A DNA stretch of 48,039 nucleotides from positions 1 through 48,039 of the forward strand of contig CVSM01000045.1 of NCBI GenBank assembly GCA_001180065.1. Reading direction: 5' to 3'. The position numbers and the translations under genes were made by a program. Shown here one piece after another: positions 1 to 9,609 of the stretch (positions are counted from its first letter, which is position 1; every line of letters begins with the position of its first letter). Under the pieces are notes generated by a model. The model had not been told where the DNA came from and made no database searches. It saw only the letters and a list, made by a program, of their open reading frames with translations. Source of the DNA: Candidatus Pelagibacter communis. GTDB lineage: Bacteria; Pseudomonadota; Alphaproteobacteria; Pelagibacterales; Pelagibacteraceae.

Positions 1-2
1 AT

Positions 3-827
3 ACACCTTTTGGTCACGCTGGCGAAGATGCTTTAAATGAATGTATGCTAGATCATGGTGGCTTTGATCATAATTTACAAACTTTACGAGTTGTAATGTT
101 TTTAGAGAATAAATATTTAAAATTTGTTGGACTTAATCTCTCAATTGAAACATTAGAGGGTTTATTAAAACATAATGGTCCATTAGAGAATTTAGATTTA
201 GTTGATAACTTAATTGGTATTAAAAGATTTAAAAACATGATTGATTTTAATACATACCCATCGATAGAAGCTCAAATTTCATCCATTTCTGATGATATAG
301 CTTATAATAATCATGATATTCAAGATGGGATAAATGCTAATTTATTTAGATTAGAAGAGTTGGTTGAAATTGATTTTTTTGGAGATATTTACAAAAAATA
401 TAAAAAAAGAATTAATAAACAAAATTATAAGATTATCACATATCAAATAGTTCGAGATTCAATCGATTTTATGATTAAAGATTTAATAAATAATACTAAA
501 AATAATATTAGAAAAAATAAAATCAAAAAACTTAAAGATATAGATAAAACAAGTTTTTTTATCGTAGATTTTTCTGATAAAATCAAAAATTCTGAAAATG
601 AAATAAAATATTTTTTAAGAACAAAAATGTATAATAATAAAGAAGTTTTAATTAAAAATAATAAAGGTAAATTAATTGTGAAAAAATTATTTAATAAAAT
701 TAAGTTAAATCCTAAAAAATTTATTTCTAAAAATCAATTTTATAAAAATGAATATAGATCAATTTCAGATTTTATATCAGGAATGACAGATCGGTATGCA
801 ATTAACTTATATGAAAATTTAAAATGA
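3..827 (+). CDS. dgt: dGTP triphosphohydrolase-like dNTPase, 5'-truncated
   Basis: This is the C-terminal part of an HD-domain deoxynucleotide triphosphohydrolase, which cleaves dNTPs to the nucleoside and triphosphate. The reading frame is open from base 3, so the start lies outside the window. The first visible residues, TPFGHAGEDAL, are the conserved stretch just after the HD metal-binding motif. Further on, the block around IEAQ...DDIAYNNHDI and the C-terminal block GMTDRYA are family signatures. The middle (about residues 150-230) is lysine- and asparagine-rich, as expected in an AT-rich genome. The stop overlaps the argS start as ATGA, so the two are probably co-translated. Family assignment is firm; the preferred nucleotide is not visible. 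Confidence 0.9.
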   Translation, partial: TPFGHAGEDALNECMLDHGGFDHNLQTLRVVMFLENKYLKFVGLNLSIETLEGLLKHNGPLENLDLVDNLIGIKRFKNMIDFNTYPSIEAQISSISDDIAYNNHDIQDGINANLFRLEELVEIDFFGDIYKKYKKRINKQNYKIITYQIVRDSIDFMIKDLINNTKNNIRKNKIKKLKDIDKTSFFIVDFSDKIKNSENEIKYFLRTKMYNNKEVLIKNNKGKLIVKKLFNKIKLNPKKFISKNQFYKNEYRSISDFISGMTDRYAINLYENLK

Positions 828-2557
828 ATATTTTTGATGAATACTTAGAAAAAATCAAAGAAATTTTGTCTGATCTATCAAAAAATGGTAATTTAATTTT
901 GCCTGATAAACTTGATGGTATTACTGCCGAAATCCCACCCGCAAAGTTTAACTGCGATATCTCTACAAATGTTGCAATGGTTCTATCTAAATTAAATAAT
1001 AAATCTCCAACTGACCTTGCTAATATCTTATCTGATGCTTTAAAAAAAAGTGATAAACTTATAGAAGATATATCAATAGTTAAGCCAGGATTTATTAATA
1101 TTAAATTTAAGCCAATTTTTTGGACGAACTTTATTAAAGAAATAATAATAAATTCTAAATCTTATGGAATAAACACCAAAGAAAAAAAAAACAAATATTT
1201 AATTGAATTTGTCTCTGCTAATCCTACTGGTCCTTTACATGTTGGTCATTGTCGAGGAGCAATTTTAGGAGATGTTATTGCAAATGTTTTAGTATTCAAC
1301 CAACATAAAGTTACAAAAGAATATTATGTGAATGATTATGGTAATCAAATTATAAACTTTACGAAATCAGTTTATTTTAGAATTAGAGAAATTTTATTTG
1401 ATGAACCTTTTCCACAAAACAATGAAGATTTATATCCAGGTGAATATATAATTGATTTTGCAAAAAATATTTTAAAATCTAATAAAAATATTGATTTAAA
1501 AAACTTTGACAAAATATCCGAATTGTTAACAGCTCTATCTATTGATGAGGCATTAAAATTAATTAAACAAAATCTTAAAAGTCTTGGCATTACTCATGAT
1601 AATTTCATGAGTGAGAAAAAATTAGTTATTAATCAAGAAGTTGAAAAAGTAGTTGATTTTCTTCAAAAAAATAAATTCGTTTATAAAGGTAAAATAAAAG
1701 CACCTGCTGGAGAAGATAATGAAAAGTGGGTTGAAAGAGAGCAGTTACTTTTTAAGTCCACAAATTTTGGTGATGATAAAGATCGTGCTTTACAAAAATC
1801 TGACGGAGCTTGGACTTACTTTGCTAGCGATGTTGCCTATCACAAAAATAAATTGGATAGAAAATTTGATTATTTAATAAATATTTTAGGCGCAGATCAT
1901 GCTGGATATATTAAAAGAATTTCATCATCGGTAGAAGCCTTATCTAATTCTAAAGGTAAATTGATTTGCAAGGTAAGCCAACTTGTTAAACTTATCAAAG
2001 ATAATAAACCTTTTAAAATGTCAAAAAGAAAAGGAGACTACATAACCGTAGATGATTTAATCAAAGAAGTAGGAAAAGATGCAACAAGATTTATAATGTT
2101 AAATAGAAGCAGTGATGCTGAACTTGATTTCGATTTTGATAATGTTATTGAAAAATCTAAAGACAATCCTCTGTATTATGTACAATATAGTTATGCCAGA
2201 ATAGCTTCTGTTTTTAGACATTTGAATAAAGATTTAAAATCTGATCTTAAAATTAACAAATATGATTTTAAGTATTCAAATGATGAGATAAATATTTTGA
2301 AGAAAATTTCTGAGTGGCCTAAATGTATAGATACGGCAAGTAATAAACTTGAACCACACAGAATACCAACATATTTATATGAGCTTGCATCTTTATTTCA
2401 TTCTTACTGGAATTTAGGTAAAGATAATCCTGAAAAGAGATTTATTAATGATCAAAAAAAAATTTCAGATGACAAATTAGTTTTTTTAAAAGTTATTTCT
2501 AACGTAATTAAATCTGGCATGAATATTGTAGGTGTTTCAGTTCCTGAAAAAATGTAA
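824..2557 (+). CDS. argS: arginyl-tRNA synthetase
   Basis: Class I arginyl-tRNA synthetase of 577 residues, charging tRNA-Arg in the cytoplasm. The HIGH signature is seen as HVGH near residue 139 after the typical SANPTGPL lead-in. The KMSKS loop is seen as KMSKRKGD near residue 397. The N-terminal add-1 type domain and the C-terminal DALR anticodon-binding region, ending in GVSVPEKM, are both present, so the gene is full length. The start overlaps the dgt stop by four bases. The stop shares one base with the next start (TAATG), consistent with a translationally coupled operon. Confidence 0.97.
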   Translation: MNIFDEYLEKIKEILSDLSKNGNLILPDKLDGITAEIPPAKFNCDISTNVAMVLSKLNNKSPTDLANILSDALKKSDKLIEDISIVKPGFINIKFKPIFWTNFIKEIIINSKSYGINTKEKKNKYLIEFVSANPTGPLHVGHCRGAILGDVIANVLVFNQHKVTKEYYVNDYGNQIINFTKSVYFRIREILFDEPFPQNNEDLYPGEYIIDFAKNILKSNKNIDLKNFDKISELLTALSIDEALKLIKQNLKSLGITHDNFMSEKKLVINQEVEKVVDFLQKNKFVYKGKIKAPAGEDNEKWVEREQLLFKSTNFGDDKDRALQKSDGAWTYFASDVAYHKNKLDRKFDYLINILGADHAGYIKRISSSVEALSNSKGKLICKVSQLVKLIKDNKPFKMSKRKGDYITVDDLIKEVGKDATRFIMLNRSSDAELDFDFDNVIEKSKDNPLYYVQYSYARIASVFRHLNKDLKSDLKINKYDFKYSNDEINILKKISEWPKCIDTASNKLEPHRIPTYLYELASLFHSYWNLGKDNPEKRFINDQKKISDDKLVFLKVISNVIKSGMNIVGVSVPEKM

Positions 2558-2820
2558 TGCTTAAAGAGATAAAATATTTATTGTTTTTATTAATTATTGG
2601 AATCTTTTTATTTATTACCATAAAATATTATTTTTCAGACACACATAAAAAAAGATCTTTTAGATCCATGAACTCGATTGAAGAAAAAATAAATATTTAT
2701 GCAGATAAATTACCTGTTCTAGAAAATGATACAAAAAATATTATAGAGTATGTTGAAAAATCAAATAAAAAAAAAAAGAAAAAATTTAATTTCTGGAAAT
2801 TATTAGAATCTAATGAATAA
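2557..2820 (+). CDS. small single-pass membrane protein between argS and nagZ
   Basis: An 87-residue protein with one hydrophobic helix (about residues 6-26) followed by a charged, lysine-rich tail that ends near a run of seven lysines. In many alphaproteobacteria the slot between argS and nagZ holds a SPOR-domain envelope protein. Here only the anchor and a short stalk remain and no SPOR-like domain can be seen. The start shares a base with the argS stop, and the end overlaps nagZ by eight bases, so it is clearly part of the operon. Function unknown; possibly a shrunken relic of the SPOR protein. Confidence 0.75.
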   Translation: MLKEIKYLLFLLIIGIFLFITIKYYFSDTHKKRSFRSMNSIEEKINIYADKLPVLENDTKNIIEYVEKSNKKKKKKFNFWKLLESNE

Positions 2821-3760
2821 TCGTCGATCATTCATTATCGGTTTAAAATCATTAAAACTTTCCGCAAAAGAAAGAATATTTCTTAAAGAATTTAAGCCCT
2901 GGGGTGTCATCCTTTTTGCGAGAAACATTAAAAATATTAAACAAGCATCTAATCTTACATCTTCTATAAGAAAAATTTTTAATGATAGAAAATATCCTAT
3001 TTTGATTGATCAAGAAGGAGGTCGTGTAAATAGATTAAAAAATTTAATATCTTTTGATAATTTAACATCTGAATTTTTTGGAAATAAATATATTAATGAT
3101 TTAAAAGAATTTAAGATTTATTATAAATTATTTATAGATAAAACTTCTTATCTTTTAAGATCTATAGGGGCTAATATAAATACCGTCCCTGTTTTGGATT
3201 TAAGAATTAAGGGTGCATCAAATGTCATTGGAGATAGATCTTTTTCTGCTGACCCAAAAATAGTATCAAGAATAGGCGACTATTGTATTAAATATTACCA
3301 CGAAAACGGTATTGGAACAGTAATTAAACATATCCCAGGCCATGGTTTAGCAAAAGTTGATAGTCATAATTTTACACCTATTATTAATAAGAAAATAAAT
3401 TATTTAATTAAAAAAGATTTTATTCCATTTAAGAATAAAAAAACTTTTTTTGCTATGACAGCTCATATTATTTTAAATAAAATTGATAGTAAGAATACAG
3501 TAACTCACTCAAAAAAACTTATAAAACTAATTAGAAATAAGATTAAGTTTAAAGATTTATTAATTTCTGATGATTTATCTATGAAAAGTTTAAAAGGAAC
3601 ACTTAAGAAAAATACAATTAAAACGTTTAAAGCAGGTTGTAATCTAGCATTACATTGTAATGGAAATTTTAAAGAAATGAAAATTGTAGGTGAAAATTCT
3701 CCTTTAATAGACAAATTTATTATTAAAAAAACATCACAATTTTATAAAATTTTAAGATAA
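2813..3760 (+). CDS. nagZ: beta-N-acetylhexosaminidase (GH3)
   Basis: Glycoside hydrolase family 3 enzyme of 315 residues that removes N-acetylglucosamine from anhydro-muropeptides during cytoplasmic peptidoglycan recycling. The family hallmark KHIPGHG with the following DSH is at about residues 172-186, and the nucleophile segment ISDDLSM is near residue 250. The N-terminal LIDQEGG and the NTVPVLDL strand also match. Length is slightly below the usual 330-340. It overlaps the preceding small membrane protein by eight bases and sits in the usual alphaproteobacterial order before scpA. Confidence 0.93.
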   Translation: MNNRRSFIIGLKSLKLSAKERIFLKEFKPWGVILFARNIKNIKQASNLTSSIRKIFNDRKYPILIDQEGGRVNRLKNLISFDNLTSEFFGNKYINDLKEFKIYYKLFIDKTSYLLRSIGANINTVPVLDLRIKGASNVIGDRSFSADPKIVSRIGDYCIKYYHENGIGTVIKHIPGHGLAKVDSHNFTPIINKKINYLIKKDFIPFKNKKTFFAMTAHIILNKIDSKNTVTHSKKLIKLIRNKIKFKDLLISDDLSMKSLKGTLKKNTIKTFKAGCNLALHCNGNFKEMKIVGENSPLIDKFIIKKTSQFYKILR

Positions 3761-3766
3761 TATTTA

Positions 3767-4507
3767 ATGATGAAAGAAAATGATTCTGAATTATTTAAAG
3801 TAGATATTGACAATTATAACGGCCCCTTAAATACTTTACTTGACCTAGCTAAAGCACAAAAAGTTAATTTAGAAGACATTTCGATTACTAAATTAGCAGA
3901 TCAATTTCATGATTTTATTACAAAAAAAGAAAATTTGAATTTAGAAATAGCGTCAGAGTATTTACTGATGGCTACCTGGTTAGCATATTTGAAATCTAAG
4001 TTATTACTACCAGGAACTCCAGAGGAAGAATTTAAGGTCCAGGAAGTTGCTGATCAATTAAAACTTCAATTAAAGAAATTAGAATTAATACGTTTATTAT
4101 CTGATCAAATGTTAAAAAGAAAAAGATTAGGTAGAGAGATAAGAACTAGGGGAATGAGATCAGGTTTAAGACCAATATATAATAGCGAATATAAAATAAA
4201 TCTTTTTGAATTAATTAAAACATATTCATCAATAATAATGACAAAAGATTTTCAAAAAATAAATATCCCTAAACTGCCTGTATTTACAACTGAAGAAGGA
4301 ATAAAAACAATCAAAAATTTATTTGGTAAACTTGTAGAATGGAAAAAATTGGATGATTTGATTCCCATAAATTTTAAAAAAAATTTAAAATATAAAAGTA
4401 CTGGTAAAGCTGGTATTTTTGCTGGTTCGTTAGAATTAGTTAAGGAAGGTAATTTAAAAATAAAACAGGAGTCTCTCTTTAAAGATATATATATTAAAGA
4501 AAAATAA
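3767..4507 (+). CDS. scpA: segregation and condensation protein A (kleisin)
   Basis: ScpA, the 246-residue kleisin that links SMC and ScpB in the chromosome-condensing complex. The N-terminal signature FKVDIDNYNGPLNTLLDLA and the helical block ending YLLMATWLAYLKSKLLLP are typical. A C-terminal winged-helix region is present but divergent. The stop overlaps the scpB start as TAATG, so the partners are probably made in coupled fashion. An alternative start one codon later (MKEN) is possible. Confidence 0.93.
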   Translation: MMKENDSELFKVDIDNYNGPLNTLLDLAKAQKVNLEDISITKLADQFHDFITKKENLNLEIASEYLLMATWLAYLKSKLLLPGTPEEEFKVQEVADQLKLQLKKLELIRLLSDQMLKRKRLGREIRTRGMRSGLRPIYNSEYKINLFELIKTYSSIIMTKDFQKINIPKLPVFTTEEGIKTIKNLFGKLVEWKKLDDLIPINFKKNLKYKSTGKAGIFAGSLELVKEGNLKIKQESLFKDIYIKEK

Positions 4508-5208
4508 TGATTAAAAAAAAATCAAATAAAAAAGATAATATAATAAAATTTCCTCCTAAATTATCTTTTCTCGAAAAAGAAATTGAAGCGATAGTTTTTG
4601 CTGCAGCAGAGCCTTTAGATGTGGAGACTATTGAAGGAAAAATATCAAAAAAGGCCGATGTTGAAAAGATATTACAAAAGCTACAATCAGAATATGCTAA
4701 TCGTGGTATAAACTTAGTTTGTATATCAAAAAAATGGTCTTTTAGAACTTCACCGAATTTATCTAATTTGATGAAACAAGAAAAGACAGTTGAAAAAAAA
4801 TTATCAAGAGCTGCAATAGAGACATTGGCAATTATAGTATATCACCAACCGGTTACGAGAGCTGAAATTGAAGAAATTAGAGGTGTTGCTTTTGGAACAA
4901 ACACTATTGAAATATTGATGGAACTAGATTGGGTTAAACCAGGAGGTAGAAAAGATCTTCCAGGCAAACCTATCCAATACATAACAACAGATTCTTTTTT
5001 AAGTCATTTTAATCTTCAGAAATTATCTGATTTACCAACAGTAGATGAATTAGGTGCGGCAGGTTTAATTGACAGTTCAAACATAGATAATGCAATTTTT
5101 GGAACTGGAAAATTTTATAAAGAAAAACAGGATTTCAAAAAAGAGGACATTTATTCCAATATTGATGAGATGCTGAACAGTACTTTAGATACAAAAGACA
5201 AAAATTAG
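4507..5208 (+). CDS. scpB: segregation and condensation protein B
   Basis: ScpB, 233 residues, forms the dimer that binds the ScpA middle region. Two winged-helix domains are seen. The first begins near EKEIEAIVFAAAEPL and the second contains the characteristic AAIETLAIIVYHQPVTRAEI and the GVAFGT turn. A low-complexity acidic tail follows, as in other alphaproteobacterial ScpB proteins. It is directly coupled to scpA and lies 50 bases ahead of tatA. Confidence 0.93.
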   Translation: MIKKKSNKKDNIIKFPPKLSFLEKEIEAIVFAAAEPLDVETIEGKISKKADVEKILQKLQSEYANRGINLVCISKKWSFRTSPNLSNLMKQEKTVEKKLSRAAIETLAIIVYHQPVTRAEIEEIRGVAFGTNTIEILMELDWVKPGGRKDLPGKPIQYITTDSFLSHFNLQKLSDLPTVDELGAAGLIDSSNIDNAIFGTGKFYKEKQDFKKEDIYSNIDEMLNSTLDTKDKN

Positions 5209-5240
5209 TTTATAAAAATTGCACTTTTAAATTCTAAATA

Positions 5241-5258
5241 AAAAGGATATAAGTTCGT
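5241..5258 (+). promoter_or_regulatory. tatA ribosome binding site region
   Basis: An AAAAGGA tract lies about 11 bases ahead of the tatA ATG in the only real gap (50 bases) of the early operon. It is a weak but recognisable Shine-Dalgarno element and supports ATG 5259 as the start. Confidence 0.4.
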
Positions 5259-5474
5259 ATGAGTATAGGTATCTGGCAAATAGCAATCGTTGTAATATTA
5301 GTAGTCTTACTATTCGGTAGAGGCAAAATATCAAGTTTAATGGGTGATGTTGCTAAAGGAATTAAAAGTTTTAAAAAGGGGATGGCCTCGGATGTTACTG
5401 AAGATACTGAACCTAAAAATATTTCTGACGAAAATAAAGATTCAAACAATCAAGATCCAAACAATAAAGAGTAA
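5259..5474 (+). CDS. tatA: Tat translocase subunit TatA
   Basis: A 71-residue TatA protein, which oligomerises to form the transport element of the twin-arginine pathway. A short N-terminal transmembrane helix (residues 5-20) is followed by the FGRGK hinge and an amphipathic helix ([17 protein letters not shown]). The C-terminus is acidic and low in complexity. It is followed within six bases by tatB and then tatC, the classic order. Confidence 0.95.
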   Translation: MSIGIWQIAIVVILVVLLFGRGKISSLMGDVAKGIKSFKKGMASDVTEDTEPKNISDENKDSNNQDPNNKE

Positions 5475-5479
5475 ATCAC

Positions 5480-5692
5480 ATGCCTACTATTGGTTGGTTT
5501 GAGATTTTAATAATTGTAGCAATTGCGATTGTGGTCCTTGGACCTAAAGACTTTCCTATTATGTTAAAAAAAGTAGGTTCATGGATTGGTACTGCAAAAA
5601 AGTACATAAATAATATTCAAAATGAAGTTTCAAATATTGATACTGAAGAAAATCATTTAGAAAAAAAAGAAGAAAAAAAAGATGAGTCATGA
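5480..5692 (+). CDS. tatB: Tat translocase subunit TatB
   Basis: A 70-residue TatB protein, part of the TatBC substrate receptor. The N-terminal helix ends in the VLGPKDFP motif, where the GP hinge and acidic position distinguish TatB from TatA. An amphipathic helix and a lysine/glutamate tail follow. It is shorter than the usual 100-170 residues, in line with genome streamlining. It overlaps tatC by 11 bases. Confidence 0.92.
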   Translation: MPTIGWFEILIIVAIAIVVLGPKDFPIMLKKVGSWIGTAKKYINNIQNEVSNIDTEENHLEKKEEKKDES

Positions 5693-6452
5693 TTCAAATG
5701 ATGGAGGCTTTACAAGTCATCTAGCTGAACTTAGAAAAAGATTAATTAATAGTTTCATATTTCTAATAATTTTTTTCATTGGTTGTTATTTTTTTGCCGA
5801 ATATCTGTATGGTTTTTTAGTTGAGCCATATGCCTTAGCAGTAAAAGATGACGAACAGAATAGAAGATTGATTTTTACAGCTCTACAAGAAACATTTTTA
5901 ACATATTTAAAAATATCTTTTTTTACTGCTTTTTTTGTCACTTGTCCTTTTATATTAATTCAAATATGGAAATTTATTGCGCCAGGACTTTACAAACACG
6001 AAAAAATTGCAATTTTACCTTATTTGATTTTGACACCAATTCTATTCTTTTTGGGGGGTATATTGGTTTATTATCTTATTATGCCATTAGCTATAAAGTT
6101 TTTTTTATCTTTTGAGAGTAGTGGATTAACGACAAATTTACCAATTCAATTAGAAGCAAAGGTAAATGAATATTTATCTCTAGTAATGAAACTAATTTTT
6201 GCTTTTGGAATTAGCTTTCAATTACCTGTGGTTTTAAGCTTGTTAGCAAGAATAGGTGTTGTTGATTCTGAATTTTTAAAAAAAAGAAGAAAATATGTTG
6301 TCGTTATAATATTTGCGGCAGCAGCCTTACTTACTCCACCTGACCCAATAACGCAAATTGGTTTAGCTATACCTTTGCTAATTTTATATGAATTATCTAT
6401 ATTTTCTGTAAAGTTTATTGAAAACAAAAAATTAAAAGATAACGATGCATAA
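5682..6452 (+). CDS. tatC: Tat translocase subunit TatC
   Basis: TatC, 256 residues, with six predicted membrane helices; it recognises twin-arginine signal peptides in the inner membrane. The N-terminal HLAELRKRLI is the family signature. The periplasmic loop FTALQETFLTYLKIS and the later AALLTPPDP segment are also conserved. The overlap with tatB (11 bases) and with serS (8 bases) implies one transcript. A plausible client, the M48 peptidase at 19460-20293, lies in this window. Confidence 0.96.
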   Translation: MSHDSNDGGFTSHLAELRKRLINSFIFLIIFFIGCYFFAEYLYGFLVEPYALAVKDDEQNRRLIFTALQETFLTYLKISFFTAFFVTCPFILIQIWKFIAPGLYKHEKIAILPYLILTPILFFLGGILVYYLIMPLAIKFFLSFESSGLTTNLPIQLEAKVNEYLSLVMKLIFAFGISFQLPVVLSLLARIGVVDSEFLKKRRKYVVVIIFAAAALLTPPDPITQIGLAIPLLILYELSIFSVKFIENKKLKDNDA

Positions 6453-7704
6453 TTTAAAAGAAATTAGAAAAGATTTTGACTCATTTAAAAAAGCTTTAGA
6501 AAAAAGAACTATTGATATTGATATTGATAAATTAAAAAACCTAGATTTAAAAAATAGAGAATTTATTCAAAAAAAAGAGCTTTTAGAGAAAGAGAAAAAA
6601 GAAATTTCTAAATCTAAAGACAAGTCTTTATTTGCCAAATCAAAAGAAATTTCTTTATCAATTGAAAAGATTGATTCGCAACAAAAGTTAGTGAAAGATG
6701 ATTTAGATAAGATTTTATCAAACATACCAAATATTCCTCATGATGATGCCCCAATAGGGAAAGATGAAAACGACAATATTGAATTAAAAAAAAATGGAAA
6801 AATTCCTAAATTTGATTTTAAACCTAAGTCACACTATGAACTTGGAGAAAAACTAAATATGTTAGATTTTGATCTTGCATCAAAAACAACTGGTTCAAGA
6901 TTTGTTTTTGTTAAAAATAAATTGGCATTATTGGAAAGAGCTATTTCAAATTTTATGTTAGACACGCATATTAATAAAAATGGTTACGAGGAAATTTCAC
7001 CACCTTTATTGGCTTCAGAAAATACAATGTTTGGTACCGGTCAACTCCCTAAATTTGAAAATGATCAATTTGAGGTAAAGCTTGATAAAGAGAATGATAG
7101 AAAATTTTTGATACCTACTGCAGAGGTAATACTTACTAATATCGTTAAAGATACAATAATCGATTTGAAGTCACTACCTTTAAGATTTGTGGCCTCTACA
7201 CCTTGTTTTAGAAAGGAAGCCGGAAGTTATGGTAAAGATACGAAAGGCATGATTAGACAACATCAATTTTATAAAGTTGAATTAGTTAGTATCGTTGAAC
7301 AGAATAAATGTTTAGAGGAATTAGAGAGGATGACTAATTGTGCAACAAATATTTTAGATTTGTTGGAATTACCTTATAGAAAAATGATTTTATGCACTGG
7401 TGATATGGGTTTTAGTGCTGAAAAAACTTATGATATCGAAGTTTGGCTTCCTTCTGAAAATAGATATAGAGAAATATCATCATGCTCATCGTGTTCAACT
7501 TTCCAAGCAAATAGGATGAAAACTAGGTATAAAAATCAGGCTAAAGAAACTCTTTATGCAGGAACCCTGAATGGAAGTGGATTAGCAGTTGGAAGAACTT
7601 TAATTGCAATTCTAGAAAATTATCAACAAAAAGACGGATCTATAATAGTGCCAAAAATTCTAAGACCTTATATGAACAATTTAGAAAAAATATCACTCAA
7701 TTAA
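6445..7704 (+). CDS. serS: seryl-tRNA synthetase
   Basis: Class II seryl-tRNA synthetase, 419 residues. An N-terminal long helical hairpin (about residues 25-110, lysine/glutamate-rich) is the tRNA-Ser binding coiled coil. Class II motif 2 is seen as CFRKEAGSYGKDTKG near residue 252, and motif 3 as GSGLAVGRTL near residue 374. Length is normal. The start overlaps tatC by eight bases. Its substrate tRNA-Ser(UGA) is encoded at 23357-23446. Confidence 0.97.
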   Translation: MHNLKEIRKDFDSFKKALEKRTIDIDIDKLKNLDLKNREFIQKKELLEKEKKEISKSKDKSLFAKSKEISLSIEKIDSQQKLVKDDLDKILSNIPNIPHDDAPIGKDENDNIELKKNGKIPKFDFKPKSHYELGEKLNMLDFDLASKTTGSRFVFVKNKLALLERAISNFMLDTHINKNGYEEISPPLLASENTMFGTGQLPKFENDQFEVKLDKENDRKFLIPTAEVILTNIVKDTIIDLKSLPLRFVASTPCFRKEAGSYGKDTKGMIRQHQFYKVELVSIVEQNKCLEELERMTNCATNILDLLELPYRKMILCTGDMGFSAEKTYDIEVWLPSENRYREISSCSSCSTFQANRMKTRYKNQAKETLYAGTLNGSGLAVGRTLIAILENYQQKDGSIIVPKILRPYMNNLEKISLN

Positions 7705-7748
7705 AGTTGTGTTAATTGCCCAGATAGTATAAAAATTCATTTTTATTT

Positions 7749-7754
7749 AAGGAG
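7749..7754 (+). promoter_or_regulatory. strong Shine-Dalgarno of yajC
   Basis: AAGGAG lies four bases ahead of the yajC ATG. It is one of the few near-consensus ribosome sites in the window and fixes the start at 7759. Upstream, a TTGTGT at 7707 and TATAAA at 7728 (15-base spacing) could be a weak promoter in the 54-base gap after serS, which would separate yajC-secDF from the operon before. Confidence 0.6.
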
Positions 7755-7758
7755 TTTT

Positions 7759-8040
7759 ATGGAAGGAATAGGACAATTTATACCATTAATACTAATTTTT
7801 GTTATTTTTTACTTTTTCTTAATTCGACCTCAACAAAAAAAAGTTAAAGAACATAAAGCGATGGTCGAGGGTTTAAAAAAAGGAGATAAGATAGTTACTT
7901 CTGGTGGTATCACTGGCACAATTTCTAGAGTTATAGACAATGATAAAATTGAAGTTGAAATTGCTGAGAACGTTACAGTTGAAGTAATTAGAGGCACAGG
8001 CGTTCAAAGTTTAATGAATTCTCAAGAAGTAAAAAAATAA
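7759..8040 (+). CDS. yajC: Sec translocase accessory subunit YajC
   Basis: A 93-residue YajC protein. One membrane helix (residues 5-22) is followed by the signature FFLIRPQQKKVKEH and a small cytoplasmic domain containing GDKIVTSGGITGTI. It associates with SecDF and SecYEG. The gene directly precedes secD, the conserved order. Confidence 0.95.
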   Translation: MEGIGQFIPLILIFVIFYFFLIRPQQKKVKEHKAMVEGLKKGDKIVTSGGITGTISRVIDNDKIEVEIAENVTVEVIRGTGVQSLMNSQEVKK

Positions 8041-8055
8041 TTTTTATTAAATAAA

Positions 8056-9609
8056 GTGTTACACTTTTCAAAATTAAGAATATTTTTTGTTACACTTATT
8101 TCTTTATTATTTATATTAATATCTTCATCAAATTTTTTTAAATTTAGTAATGAGTTATTTAATAAAAAGATAAATCTTGGATTAGATTTACAAGGTGGTT
8201 CTTATCTTTTGTTAGAAATTGATAATAATCCTGTAATTGAGCAAAAACTTCAAAATTTAACAATTACTATCAAAAATTATTTTAAAGAAAAAAATATAAG
8301 AATTAATAATATTAAACTCTTAGATCAAAAACTTTCATTTGATGTTGAAGATCAATTTAAACAAGTAGTAATAGATGTATTTACTGATGAAGAAAGTGAT
8401 CTTAATCCTTATTATCCAAGGTTTAAATCTCATCAATTAGAAATTAGAGAAGAAAATGACATTTTTAATATAGAATATTCAAAACAGGGATTAGTTGAAC
8501 TAAAAACTTCATCTCAGGATCAAGCTTTAGAAATTGTAAGAAGAAGAATAGATGAAATTGGTACTAATGAGCCTAATATTTTAAAAAGAGGAAATGATAG
8601 AATTTTAGTTGAACTCCCAGGATTAGATGACCCAATGAGGATTAAATCATTACTTGGAAAAACAGCAAATTTAACTTTTAGATTTGTAACTACAAATACT
8701 GAAGATTCTTTTGGTTCTGAAAAGTTAAAATATGAAGATGGTTCTGAAGAAGCAATTGTAAGTAAAAGAATTATCTTAAGCGGAGATAATCTTTTAGATG
8801 CTCAGCCTAGAATGAATAGTGAAACTAATGAAACTGTTGTTTCATTTACTTTAGACAGAGTAGGGGCTAAAAGATTTGGTAAAGCTACATCAACAGGAAT
8901 AGGAAAACAATTAGCAATAGTTCTTGATGGCAAGATTATAAGTGCACCAGTCATAAGAGATACTATCGCAAGTGGGTCAGGACAAATTAGTGGAGGTTTT
9001 ACATTTCAATCAGCTACTGATCTTGCATTGCTACTAAGATCAGGAGCTTTACCTGCTCCATTGAATATTATCGAGGAGAGAACAGTAGGTCCAGATCTAG
9101 GTCAAGATTCTATTAATGCCGGAATGATTGCACTCGCAATAGGTTTTCTTCTTGTTATTTTATTTATTTTTTTCAAGTACAGAGTATTCGGACTTATTAC
9201 GAATATAGCATTAATTATTAATTTATTTCTTTTAGTTGGAATTTTAACAATATTTGAAGCAACTTTAACTTTACCTGGTATTGCAGGTATTATTTTAACT
9301 GTAGGTATGGCAGTTGATGCTAATGTTTTAATATTTGAGAGGATTAAAGAGGAGCTAAAAGATGAAAAAAATAATCTAATCGCTTTCGATAGTGGATATA
9401 CTAAATCTAGAACAGCTATCCTTGATGCAAACATAACAACTTTAATCGCTGCAATCATCTTATTTTTTATGGGATCTGGTCCGATCAAAGGTTTTTCTTT
9501 AACATTAGGAATTGGAATTTTTACAACACTTTTTTCAGTTTATTTTATAGCTAGATTAATGACTGTAATGTACGTATTTAAGAAAAAAGAGAAAGAAGGA
9601 TTAATTTAG
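8056..9609 (+). CDS. secD: protein translocase subunit SecD
   Basis: SecD, 517 residues, an RND-family membrane protein that uses the proton gradient to help pull exported proteins across the inner membrane. An N-terminal helix is followed by the D1 signature LGLDLQGGSYLLLE, a large periplasmic domain (about residues 60-330), then five membrane helices starting near DSINAGMIAL and the VGMAVDANVLIFERIKEE motif. The chosen start is GTG at 8056, 15 bases after yajC. The stop directly abuts the secF ATG. Confidence 0.96.
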   Translation: MLHFSKLRIFFVTLISLLFILISSSNFFKFSNELFNKKINLGLDLQGGSYLLLEIDNNPVIEQKLQNLTITIKNYFKEKNIRINNIKLLDQKLSFDVEDQFKQVVIDVFTDEESDLNPYYPRFKSHQLEIREENDIFNIEYSKQGLVELKTSSQDQALEIVRRRIDEIGTNEPNILKRGNDRILVELPGLDDPMRIKSLLGKTANLTFRFVTTNTEDSFGSEKLKYEDGSEEAIVSKRIILSGDNLLDAQPRMNSETNETVVSFTLDRVGAKRFGKATSTGIGKQLAIVLDGKIISAPVIRDTIASGSGQISGGFTFQSATDLALLLRSGALPAPLNIIEERTVGPDLGQDSINAGMIALAIGFLLVILFIFFKYRVFGLITNIALIINLFLLVGILTIFEATLTLPGIAGIILTVGMAVDANVLIFERIKEELKDEKNNLIAFDSGYTKSRTAILDANITTLIAAIILFFMGSGPIKGFSLTLGIGIFTTLFSVYFIARLMTVMYVFKKKEKEGLI

